A stretch of 64,000 nucleotides of DNA, from the NCBI GenBank assembly GCA_945952225.1, contig CAMFHP010000020.1, forward strand, positions 29,113-93,112. The letters run 5' to 3'. Shown one piece after another: positions 8,674-16,502 of this stretch. The DNA comes from an uncultured Myxococcaceae bacterium (GTDB lineage: Bacteria; Myxococcota_A; Polyangia; Polyangiales; Ga0077539). The first letter of the stretch is position 1. Every line of letters begins with the position of its first letter. Both the position numbers and the translations under genes were made by a program. The notes under the pieces were generated by a model that saw nothing but the letters and a program-made list of their open reading frames with translations, was not told the DNA's origin and searched no databases.

Positions 8674-11538
8674 CTACGGCGCGACGCACGAAACGAGCAC
8701 GACGGGCGCGGTGCTCACGACGCGCACACCCGCGGGGGCCATCGGAGGGGTGAGTTCGACGACGACCGTTCCCTCACCTTCGGGCACGTCGACGGTCACG
8801 CGGTTGGCCACGGTGAGCCGCGCTGCGGCCGTGCTGCGCGTGCGGAGGTAGAGCCGACGGAGGGGCAACCGACGATCGCCCGCCACGCCTCCACGCAGGG
8901 GAATCACCGCGCCGCGCGGACCCACGGAGAGCGCGCCCGTGAAGCCGCGAAGGGAGAGTCCCGGCGCGCGCATCGCGTCGAGGAGCATCCATACGTCGGG
9001 GAGCGGATCACTCGCGAGGAGCCCCTCGCGCACCCGCGCCGCAAGGTCGTCGGCGTGGAGCGCCGCCATCGCGCCCAGCATCGCGCGAATGGAGATGGGA
9101 TACCGCTGCGTGCGAAGCCCCTCACGGAGCGCGTCGAGGGCCGCGGGGTCACCGAGCTCACCGAGCGCATCGGCGCCGCGCGGGGCGAGTCGCATGTCGA
9201 GGAGCAGCCGCTCCCACGCGGGACGCGCCGCGGGATCACGGAGCGCGCGCAACGACGCCACGGCCGCATCGCGCTGCGTGTCGGTGCCGTGGGGGTTGTT
9301 GATCCACGCGGCGAGCACGGGCACCGCGGCGTGGTCGCCGAGCGTCGCCACCGCGAGGGCCGCGCGGAGGGTGTCGGCCTCCAGCGGTCCGTTCCGTCGC
9401 GCGTCGAAGGCCGCACGGGCGCCTGCTGCACCGCGCGCATCGCCGAGGAGCGCGAGCGAGAGCGCGGCCTCTTCGCGCAGCGTCGCATCGGGCGCATCGA
9501 GCTCACGGGCCAGCGCATCGAGCACCGCACGGTCGCGCACGCCGAGCTCACCCAGCGTGTGCGCCGCGCGACGACGCACGGGGAAGCCTCCGGCACCGAG
9601 CAAGGTCGCCACCTCGCCCGCCGTCGAGACGTCGCCCTGAATCGCGCGCTGGAGCACATCGGGGAGCGCCACATCGGCCGCCGCACCGGGCGATGCGCGC
9701 TCGGCCTCGGCGCGCGCGTGGCTCGCCTCCCACGCGGCGATCGTGCGACGGAGCTGCTGCGCCCGCGCGGGGTCGGTGTCGGCGAGGTTGCGCGTCTCGT
9801 GGGGATCGCGCACGGGGTCGTAGCGTTCGAGCGTTCCGTCGGAGAGGTCGACGACGAGGGTGTCGCGCGCGGTGCTCACGCGACGCAGCGATCCGTTGGC
9901 GGCGAAGATGCGCGTGTCGAGCGAAGGGTTCGCCACGAGCGCGCCCAGGTCGTTGCCCCGCACCCGCGGCGGACGCGCGAGGCCCACGCCGCCGAGCATC
10001 GTGACCGCCACGTCGACGAGGCTCACCGGCGCGTCGATCTCTGCGTGGGCGAGCCCCGGCGCATCGACCACGAGCGGAACACGCACCTGCTCGTCGTAGA
10101 CCGAGGTGCCGTGAAAGCTCCCGCCGTGCTCGCCGAACTCCTCGCCGTGGTCGGCGGTGACGACCCACGCGGCGCGACGATGGCGCCGTTCGAACGCCGC
10201 GCGCAGGGCCGCGAGGGCGTCGTCGGCGGCGCTGCATTCGGCGTCGTAGCGGTCGCGCGCCGAGGGTCCGTAGGGATGCGCCGCGTGGGCCTCGTAGGGC
10301 TCGTGCGGTTCGAAGAGGTGCACCCACACGAAGACGCGCTCGTCGGGGCGCCGCGTGTCGAGCCAGCGCGACACCTCGCGCACCCGCGTGGCGCCGTCGG
10401 CGTAGGCCTCGACCGCGGTGCCGAAGCCGAAGTGCGTCGCGCGGAGGCGTGCGAAGCGCTCCCCATCGACGGCGAACACCGCGGGCGGAAAGAACCCCGC
10501 CGTCGCATAGCCCGCCGCGCCGAGCCACGACGCGAGCGTCTCTCGATCGCGCGCCGCACCGGGGAGCGCGAGCACCGAGCGCGCCCACGTTCCCATCATC
10601 AGCGAGGCCAGCGAGTACGAGGTGTGCGGCGTCGCGCAGTAGGCCCTGCGAAAGAGCACGCCCCGCGCGGCGAGGGCGTCGAGCGTGGGCGTGCGTCCGC
10701 GCCCGCCGAGGGCCGTGAGCGCGTCGGCCCGCAGCGCGTCGACGGTGACCAGCACCAGATCATGGCCCGCGAGCGGAAGGTGCGGCCCCGCGATGCGCGC
10801 CTCGGCTCCCTCGTCCGCGTCGTCGAGCCGCTCGCGACGCAGCATCGCCACGGCCATCGCCGCGTAGCGGGCTGCGGGCGCGCCCTGTCGCAGCGCCGTG
10901 CGCACGCCGTGAAAACGAACGGTCACCGCAGCGCCCGCCACGCCCAACAGGAGCGACGCGACGAGCACCGCGCGATGCGCCGACACGCGCGCGAAGGGCC
11001 ACGCGAGCATCAGCAGCGACGCCCCCGCCGCGAGCCCGTGCAGCAACGGATACTGCCGCGTGAGCACCGTCGCGTGCGCGCCGTAGAGGGCCAGCGCGAC
11101 GAGCACCGACACCGCCGAAGCGCCCGGTGACGCGAGTGTCGCGCGCAGCCCGTCACGACGACGCCAGAGCCACGACGCGAGCGCCGCCGAGGCCATCACC
11201 GCGAGCGTGATGCCGTAGGGACGCAGGCCCCAGCGACGCACGCCGGAGCCTGAAAACAAGGCGATTCCCGCGATCGATCCCCATGCGCCACCGAGCGCGG
11301 CGACGACCCACGGCGCCACCCGCGGCGGCGACGCACGGAGCCCGCGATGCACGGCCCCCGCGAGCCCCGCGAGCACCATGCCCGCGAGCGCGAGGGTGCC
11401 CGCCGCGCCGAGTGCGACGCGCGCACGGTCGGCGAACGCGAGGTGCGCGCTGTGGCGTGCGAGGCCCGACGCGAGGTCGAGCGCCGCGAGCGACACACCC
11501 GCGAGGGCGCCCGCGGAGAGCGCGCGTGACGGCTCCAC
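8674..11538 (-). CDS. Membrane sulfatase-superfamily protein with HEAT repeats
   Basis: A protein of 954 aa. Several membrane segments occupy ~1-215. A sulfatase/alkaline-phosphatase-fold domain follows (about 258-600): TVDALRAD metal motif, HLFEPHEPYEAH, and DHGEEFGEHGG with a following His. HEAT-like repeats lie at about 640-860, with a beta-rich tail. At the nucleophile position the segment reads TPHTSYS, so Thr replaces the formylglycine Cys/Ser of true sulfatases. Thr nucleophiles occur in LtaS and EptA-type phosphoglycerol or phosphoethanolamine transferases. The substrate is unknown; envelope modification is a reasonable inference. The GTG start touches the recG stop (TGAGTG), implying translational coupling. 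Confidence 0.8.
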   Translation of the reverse strand: MEPSRALSAGALAGVSLAALDLASGLARHSAHLAFADRARVALGAAGTLALAGMVLAGLAGAVHRGLRASPPRVAPWVVAALGGAWGSIAGIALFSGSGVRRWGLRPYGITLAVMASAALASWLWRRRDGLRATLASPGASAVSVLVALALYGAHATVLTRQYPLLHGLAAGASLLMLAWPFARVSAHRAVLVASLLLGVAGAAVTVRFHGVRTALRQGAPAARYAAMAVAMLRRERLDDADEGAEARIAGPHLPLAGHDLVLVTVDALRADALTALGGRGRTPTLDALAARGVLFRRAYCATPHTSYSLASLMMGTWARSVLALPGAARDRETLASWLGAAGYATAGFFPPAVFAVDGERFARLRATHFGFGTAVEAYADGATRVREVSRWLDTRRPDERVFVWVHLFEPHEPYEAHAAHPYGPSARDRYDAECSAADDALAALRAAFERRHRRAAWVVTADHGEEFGEHGGSFHGTSVYDEQVRVPLVVDAPGLAHAEIDAPVSLVDVAVTMLGGVGLARPPRVRGNDLGALVANPSLDTRIFAANGSLRRVSTARDTLVVDLSDGTLERYDPVRDPHETRNLADTDPARAQQLRRTIAAWEASHARAEAERASPGAAADVALPDVLQRAIQGDVSTAGEVATLLGAGGFPVRRRAAHTLGELGVRDRAVLDALARELDAPDATLREEAALSLALLGDARGAAGARAAFDARRNGPLEADTLRAALAVATLGDHAAVPVLAAWINNPHGTDTQRDAAVASLRALRDPAARPAWERLLLDMRLAPRGADALGELGDPAALDALREGLRTQRYPISIRAMLGAMAALHADDLAARVREGLLASDPLPDVWMLLDAMRAPGLSLRGFTGALSVGPRGAVIPLRGGVAGDRRLPLRRLYLRTRSTAAARLTVANRVTVDVPEGEGTVVVELTPPMAPAGVRVVSTAPVVLVSCVAP

Positions 11539-13722
11539 TCAGCCCGCCTCTTCGCCCACGGGGGCCGCGCCGCGCGCGAGGAGGCGGCGTACGGCGCGGG
11601 CGAGCGAGGGGTGACGCGCGAGGGTCGGGTCGTCGCTCACGATGCGCTGCGCGGCCTCGCGGGCGTGGGCGGCGAGCACGGGGTCTGCGGTCGGATCGGC
11701 GAAGCGGAGGGTCACGTCGACGCCCGACTGGCGCGCGCCGAACCACTCGCCCGCACCTCGGCGTTCGAGGTCCATCTCGGCGAGCTTGTAGCCGTCGTGG
11801 CAGGTGGCGACCTCGTGGAGACGCGCGAGGCCCTCGGACTCCGCGGACTCGGGCACGAGCAGACACGCGGCCTTCTGCGCGCCGCGCCCCACACGCCCGC
11901 GCAACTGATGGAGCTGCGCGATGCCGAAGAACTCCGCGCCGAGCACCACCATGAGGTTCGCCGCGGGCACGTCGAGGCCCACTTCGACCACGGTCGTTCC
12001 CAACAGGATCGGGTGCGTGCCGCGACGGAACGCATCGAGCGCCTCGCGCTGCTGCTCCGCGCCCATGCGCCCGTGCACGGCCACGATGCGCTCGCGTCCG
12101 AGGGCCTCGGCGAGCCACGCGTCGGCGGTCTTCATGTCGGTGCGCGGCCCGGTGTACTCGTCGTCGTCGTCGGGGGCGTCGCTCGCGTCGATGCGCGGAA
12201 CCACCACGAACACACGCCCGCCCGCGCCGAGCGCGCGCTCGATGGTGCGCACCACGAAGGCCCGGTCGTCGGGGGCCACGACGCGCGTGGTGACCTCCTG
12301 ACGGCCCGCGGGCTTCTCGTGCAGGCTCACCACGTCGAGGTCGCCGTAGCGCGCGAGGGCGAGCGAGCGCGGAATGGGCGTGGCCGAGAGCACGAGGAGG
12401 TGCGGGCTCGGCGAACGTCCGGCCACCATGGCGAGGCGCTGGGCCACGCCGAAGCGGTGCTGCTCGTCGATCACCACGAGCCCGAGCGACGGCGGCGTCG
12501 CGCCCGATTCGAGAATGGCGTGCGTGCCCACCACCGTGCGCACGAGCCCCTCGGCGATGACCTTCTCCGCCTGCTTGCGGGCCCGCGCCGTCGTCGACCC
12601 GAGGAGCACCGCGAGCGGACCTCCCTCGCCGCCGAGGCCGCGCTCCACGGTCTTCGCGTGCTGCTCCGCGACGATCGTGGTTGGACACAGCCACGCGACG
12701 CTCCCACCCGCGCGCGCCACGGCGAGCGACGCCGCGAGGGCCACGGCGGTCTTTCCGCTGCCCACATCGCCGACGAGCAGCCTGCGCATGGGCTCGCCCG
12801 ACGAGAGATCGCCGAGCAGCGTGGCCACCGCCTCGCGCTGCGAGTTCGTGAGCGTGAAGTTCAACCGCGCGCCCACCGCGTCGGCCACCGTCGGGTCGAT
12901 GGGAAAGCGCCGCGCCCCGCCCGACGAGCGACGCGCGCGTTCGAGCGCCACGCTCAACGCGAGGAGCTCTTCGAAGCCAAGCCGACGGTGCGACGGGCTG
13001 TCACCGCGGGCGAGCGCGTCGAGCTGCGCGGGTGTGAGCGCGGGATCGGGCGAGTGCAACATCCGCAGCGCCGCGAGCGACGAGGGGAGCCCGAGGGTCT
13101 GCGCCACCGCGGTCGGCACGGGGTCGGCCCACCCGAGGGCCATGTCGAGCGCCGACGCGAGGATGCGTCCCACCGTGCCCGGCGCGAGGCTTCCGATGCC
13201 GAGGTACACAGGCTCGATGGGGCGTGTGCGCGCGTTCTGGGCGACGACCTTCGGCTGCACGAGCTCGGGGCCCGTCATGCCGTTGCGCAGCGTGCCCACG
13301 ACGCGGATCACCTGACCCACGGCGAGGCGCGCGCTCATGCCCGCCTTCGCGTGAAAGAACACGGCGCGGAGCACGGTGCTCCCCCGCGGTTCGCGCAGCG
13401 CGAGCATGATGCGACGGGCCCTCGGCGGACCAGCCACGCGCTGGTCTTCGACCTTCGCCTCCACGGCCACGAGCGAGCCCCACGCGCCGTTGCGCACGAG
13501 GCGCCAGTCGTCGGCGTTGCGCAGGTCGAGGTAGCGCGAGGGAAGGTGCGCGAGCAGGTCGCCCACGGTGTGAAACCCGCGAGACCGCAGCACCGCGGCC
13601 ACCTGCGGTCCCACGTTGCGCACCTGATCGACGGGGAGGTCTTGAAGGTCGGGCGCGACCGGCGCGGTCTGGAGCTTCGCCGTGGCCTCGGGAGAGAGAC
13701 CATCGCCCACACGCCGCGCCAT
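11539..13722 (-). CDS. recG: ATP-dependent DNA helicase RecG
   Basis: A protein of 727 aa, close to the usual RecG length. An N-terminal wedge/OB domain (about 25-200) is followed by two helicase domains: Walker A GDVGSGKT, the DEQHRFG box, the SATPIPRSLA motif III, and the C-terminal GRVGRG motif VI with the TRG-like region (SGVD..LRFAD). RecG remodels stalled replication forks and Holliday junctions and unwinds R-loops in the cytoplasm. It starts 6 bp after greA and its stop abuts the next gene, so it sits inside a minus-strand operon beginning at greA. Confidence 0.96.
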   Translation of the reverse strand: MARRVGDGLSPEATAKLQTAPVAPDLQDLPVDQVRNVGPQVAAVLRSRGFHTVGDLLAHLPSRYLDLRNADDWRLVRNGAWGSLVAVEAKVEDQRVAGPPRARRIMLALREPRGSTVLRAVFFHAKAGMSARLAVGQVIRVVGTLRNGMTGPELVQPKVVAQNARTRPIEPVYLGIGSLAPGTVGRILASALDMALGWADPVPTAVAQTLGLPSSLAALRMLHSPDPALTPAQLDALARGDSPSHRRLGFEELLALSVALERARRSSGGARRFPIDPTVADAVGARLNFTLTNSQREAVATLLGDLSSGEPMRRLLVGDVGSGKTAVALAASLAVARAGGSVAWLCPTTIVAEQHAKTVERGLGGEGGPLAVLLGSTTARARKQAEKVIAEGLVRTVVGTHAILESGATPPSLGLVVIDEQHRFGVAQRLAMVAGRSPSPHLLVLSATPIPRSLALARYGDLDVVSLHEKPAGRQEVTTRVVAPDDRAFVVRTIERALGAGGRVFVVVPRIDASDAPDDDDEYTGPRTDMKTADAWLAEALGRERIVAVHGRMGAEQQREALDAFRRGTHPILLGTTVVEVGLDVPAANLMVVLGAEFFGIAQLHQLRGRVGRGAQKAACLLVPESAESEGLARLHEVATCHDGYKLAEMDLERRGAGEWFGARQSGVDVTLRFADPTADPVLAAHAREAAQRIVSDDPTLARHPSLARAVRRLLARGAAPVGEEAG

Positions 13723-13728
13723 GACGGA

Positions 13729-14202
13729 TCAGTCGAAGGAGACTTCGAGCACCTGGTACGAGCGCTCGCCGCCGGGGGTTCGCACGGTGAGCTCGTCGCC
13801 CGCGCGGCGTCCCATGAGCTGCTTCGCGAGCGGGGCCTCGTACGAGATGGCGCCCTTCGCGCTGTCGGCCTCGGCGGGACCGACGATCGTGTAGACCACC
13901 TCGTCTTCGGTCTCGGTGTTGAGCAGCTTCACGCGCGCGCCGAAGACGATCTTGTCGCCCTTGAGCTTCGAGGTGTCGACCACCTCGGCGTCGGCGAGCT
14001 GCGACTCGGTCTTGATGATCTCGGCGTTGAGCATCCCCTGCTTCTCTTTGGCCGCGTGGTACTCGGCGTTCTCGCGCAGGTCGCCGTGTTCGCGCGCGAC
14101 GCCGATCTCCTGGCTGACCTTGGGCATCTCGGCCTTGAGCGCTTCGAGCTTCGCCTTCAACTTCGCGTAGCCCGCGGGGGTCATGAGCACTTTGTTCGAC
14201 AT
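13729..14202 (-). CDS. greA: Transcription elongation factor GreA
   Basis: A protein of 157 aa, the normal GreA length. The N-terminal coiled coil contains the REHGDLRENAEYHAAKE segment with the acidic tip residues that reach the RNA polymerase active site. The C-terminal FKBP-like domain ends GDELTVRTPGGERSYQVLEV. GreA enters the secondary channel and stimulates cleavage of backtracked RNA. The start is the Met at 14202, with a GGTGAG Shine-Dalgarno-like sequence a few bases upstream; longer open frame upstream is not GreA-like. It heads the run that ends with the RpoC-like genes. Confidence 0.96.
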   Translation of the reverse strand: MSNKVLMTPAGYAKLKAKLEALKAEMPKVSQEIGVAREHGDLRENAEYHAAKEKQGMLNAEIIKTESQLADAEVVDTSKLKGDKIVFGARVKLLNTETEDEVVYTIVGPAEADSAKGAISYEAPLAKQLMGRRAGDELTVRTPGGERSYQVLEVSFD

Positions 14203-14270
14203 GGCAATCTCACCGTTCCCTATCAGAAGAACGCCGTCACCAGAAGCCCTGCGCGCACACCCGCCGCGCG

Positions 14271-15596
14271 TTACCGCGCGTCGCAGCGCACCTGCATCAC
14301 ACCCACCGCGCCGCCCGGCGAGCGAAGCACCCGCGCGCCCCGCCCCTGCGCGTCGACCCACGCGGGAAGCTCTCCGCCGAACGCAGGCTCGCGCACGCCC
14401 TCGGTGCCCGCCTCCGGTGCGCCCGTCATGTCGACCGCGCGGTGCACGGTCACCACCGAACCCTCGACGCGCTCGCGCCACCACACCTCCGCGGGACGCG
14501 TCGCGAGCCCGTGCGCATACACCCGCAGCGTGCCCATGGGGTTCGCGTGCGGCCCGGTCATCACCACGGGATCGCCCGCGCGCGCCACGCCCTGCCCGTT
14601 GCGCGTGAGCCGCCCCAGCGCGATGGAGCCGCCGTCGCCGCGCGCCTCCGTTCCGCTCTCGGGCACGACGCGCCACGCGACCCACACGGAGCGTCCATCG
14701 GGCGAGGCCGACGCCGCCACGCCGAAGCGATGGCCCGCCGCACCCGTCACGCGCACCGCCGGGCCGCGCGAGAGCCCCGCCGCATCGAGCGACTGCGCCC
14801 ACACGTCGGTGCTCGTGTCGTTGCCCTGGTCGCGCTCCACCTCGCGCGCCGCGAGCCAGAGGATCACCGCGCCCCCGTCGGGCGTCGACACCACGAGGGG
14901 ATCCTCCGCGTCCTGATCCGGCGGCGTCACCCGTCGCGGCGCGGGGCACGTTCCGCCGCGTTGTGTGGGCGTCACGAACTGCACCATCACCGCGCTTGTG
15001 GGGGCCTCGGGGCGCTGCTCGTCCCACGCGATGAGCACGCCGCGCGCACTCGCCGCCGCCGACACCGTGAGCGTCTCGTCGCGCGCCTCGGGCTGCTCGC
15101 ACACCGCGCGGAGCTCGTCGCCCGCGAAGACCGCGTGCCGCCGTCCCGCCACCGCGTCGTGGGTCACCACCACGACGGGAAGTGCGCCCGCCATCACCGC
15201 CACGGCCTCGGAGCGATTGCCCCCGCCGAGCGAGACCGTGCCCGCCATCGTCGCACCGCGCGCGAGCGTGAGCGTGTTGCGCAGCGCGTGGGTGAACACC
15301 ATCGGCGCCTCGCCCTCGGCGCGCAGCACCGTCGCCGACTCGATCGCGGGCACGAGCACGTCGCCGTCGCGGTCACCGAGCACCGCGCCCGAAGCCTCGT
15401 CGAAGCGCTCGCCCGCACCTGGCGCCACGGCCCATCGCACGCCCCCGGCGCGGCACCGCACGCGCGCAACCACGGGAGCTCCAGGGGCGAACACGTCGGG
15501 CTCCACCGCGGCGTCGTCGTCGGTGACGGGCGCGGAGCTCCGTCGACACATCGAGGTCGCGAGCGCAGACGAGAGCAGCAGAACACGCAGGTGCAT
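14271..15596 (-). CDS. Putative lipoprotein, possible propeller
   Basis: A protein of 441 aa starting at a signal peptide (MHLRVLLLSSALATSMC) whose Cys17 is a plausible lipid attachment site. The mature protein is beta-rich, with repeated short strands ending in A/V-x-x-DE or S-P-D-G-G/R (for example STPDGGAVILW and SASPDGRSVWVAW), as in repeat proteins that form propellers. No enzymatic motif was seen. It ends 68 bp upstream of greA on the same strand and diverges from the CpcT/CpeT-like gene. Function is unknown. Confidence 0.65.
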   Translation of the reverse strand: MHLRVLLLSSALATSMCRRSSAPVTDDDAAVEPDVFAPGAPVVARVRCRAGGVRWAVAPGAGERFDEASGAVLGDRDGDVLVPAIESATVLRAEGEAPMVFTHALRNTLTLARGATMAGTVSLGGGNRSEAVAVMAGALPVVVVTHDAVAGRRHAVFAGDELRAVCEQPEARDETLTVSAAASARGVLIAWDEQRPEAPTSAVMVQFVTPTQRGGTCPAPRRVTPPDQDAEDPLVVSTPDGGAVILWLAAREVERDQGNDTSTDVWAQSLDAAGLSRGPAVRVTGAAGHRFGVAASASPDGRSVWVAWRVVPESGTEARGDGGSIALGRLTRNGQGVARAGDPVVMTGPHANPMGTLRVYAHGLATRPAEVWWRERVEGSVVTVHRAVDMTGAPEAGTEGVREPAFGGELPAWVDAQGRGARVLRSPGGAVGVMQVRCDAR

Positions 15597-15793
15597 CGGG
15601 GTTGCGGCGCGCGAGACTAGTACACGATCGACCGCGCGGGTCACGCGCTGCAGAGCCCTCGCGCGGAGCACCGCCAACGCGAGGCCCGTGTCGACTGCGC
15701 AGCTTTTTTGATCTCACGCCGCGAGTCGCGGTACCGGCGGGGCAGGTCACAGAAGTCAAGCGGCGAAGTCGACGCCGCGAGGGGAGTCATGCC
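15597..15793. promoter_or_regulatory. Divergent intergenic region
   Basis: This 197-bp gap separates the starts of the minus-strand lipoprotein and the plus-strand CpcT/CpeT-like gene, so it should carry both promoters. A T6 run occurs at 15704-15709 and a TTGACTT sequence lies on the minus strand near 15756-15762. I could not pair them with a convincing -10 element. Confidence 0.35.
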
Positions 15794-16444
15794 ATGCGCC
15801 GCGCCATCGTCGGGTTGATGCTCATTCCTGGTGTTCTCTCGGCCGCGTGGGTCGGGAGCCGCGGGAGTCGCGACGCCGTCGCATCGCCCGTCGAGGCCAC
15901 CGCCAGCGCCCGCCTCGCGCGCATGATGCAGGGCCGCTTCGAAGCGCCCGCCTCGGGCACCGGCGAGGGTCGTGTCGGCGCCGTCGCCCGCCGCGTGTGC
16001 CGCGTGAGCGCGCCCACCCTCGGCACCCATGTGCTCTACGCCGAGGAGCAGTTCGCGAGCACCGCGGGACACCCGCTCTCGCAGCGCGTCTTCGTGATCG
16101 AGGGAACCACCGCGAGCCGCGCCCGCGTGCGCGAGTTCACGCTCCTCGACCCCGGCGGCGCCCGCGGACTCTGCGACGACCCCACGAAGGCCGCGCTCAC
16201 CGTGAACGACGTGACCGAGCGCGCGGGATGTGTCGTCGAGGCCACCTGGCGCGACGACCACTTCGAAGGCACCACGCGCGGAAGCACCTGCCGCAGCGTG
16301 CTCAACGGGGCCTCGCACGCGAAGCGCGACCTCGTCGTGCGCGATGGCGAGACCTCGGTGCACGACCGCGGCTTCGATCCCCAGGGCGTCGCCGTGTGGG
16401 GACACCTCAGCGCCCCGATGCGCTTCGCCCGTCGCGCGCTCTGA
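15794..16444 (+). CDS. CpcT/CpeT-family protein, exported
   Basis: A protein of 216 aa with an N-terminal hydrophobic signal segment (about 1-20). The rest follows the CpcT/CpeT fold signature: RMMQGRFE near the start, a QRVFVIEG strand, a GCVVEATW strand, FEGTTRGSTCRS, and a C-terminal RGFDPQGVAVWG. In cyanobacteria this family attaches bilins to phycobiliproteins. Members in non-phototrophic bacteria have unknown roles, and no phycobiliprotein gene is present here. The start is chosen at the Met preceding the signal peptide; an upstream extension in frame is possible but has a poor signal. Function here is unknown. Confidence 0.78.
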   Translation: MRRAIVGLMLIPGVLSAAWVGSRGSRDAVASPVEATASARLARMMQGRFEAPASGTGEGRVGAVARRVCRVSAPTLGTHVLYAEEQFASTAGHPLSQRVFVIEGTTASRARVREFTLLDPGGARGLCDDPTKAALTVNDVTERAGCVVEATWRDDHFEGTTRGSTCRSVLNGASHAKRDLVVRDGETSVHDRGFDPQGVAVWGHLSAPMRFARRAL

Positions 16445-16502
16445 TCTTCGCAGCCCTTCGCGCGTGGTCACCGTCGCCGCGCGCGCTGTAGTCTCCCGCG
16501 CG

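Noticed and set aside
8647..11130. A long plus-strand open frame (over 800 codons) antisense to the sulfatase-fold gene
   Set aside because: Arg/His/Gly-rich composition with no domain; a shadow of the high-GC coding strand opposite it. The same applies to many long open frames in the window.
15690..15712. T6 run as a rho-independent terminator
   Set aside because: It lies between two divergent start codons and has no good stem before it.
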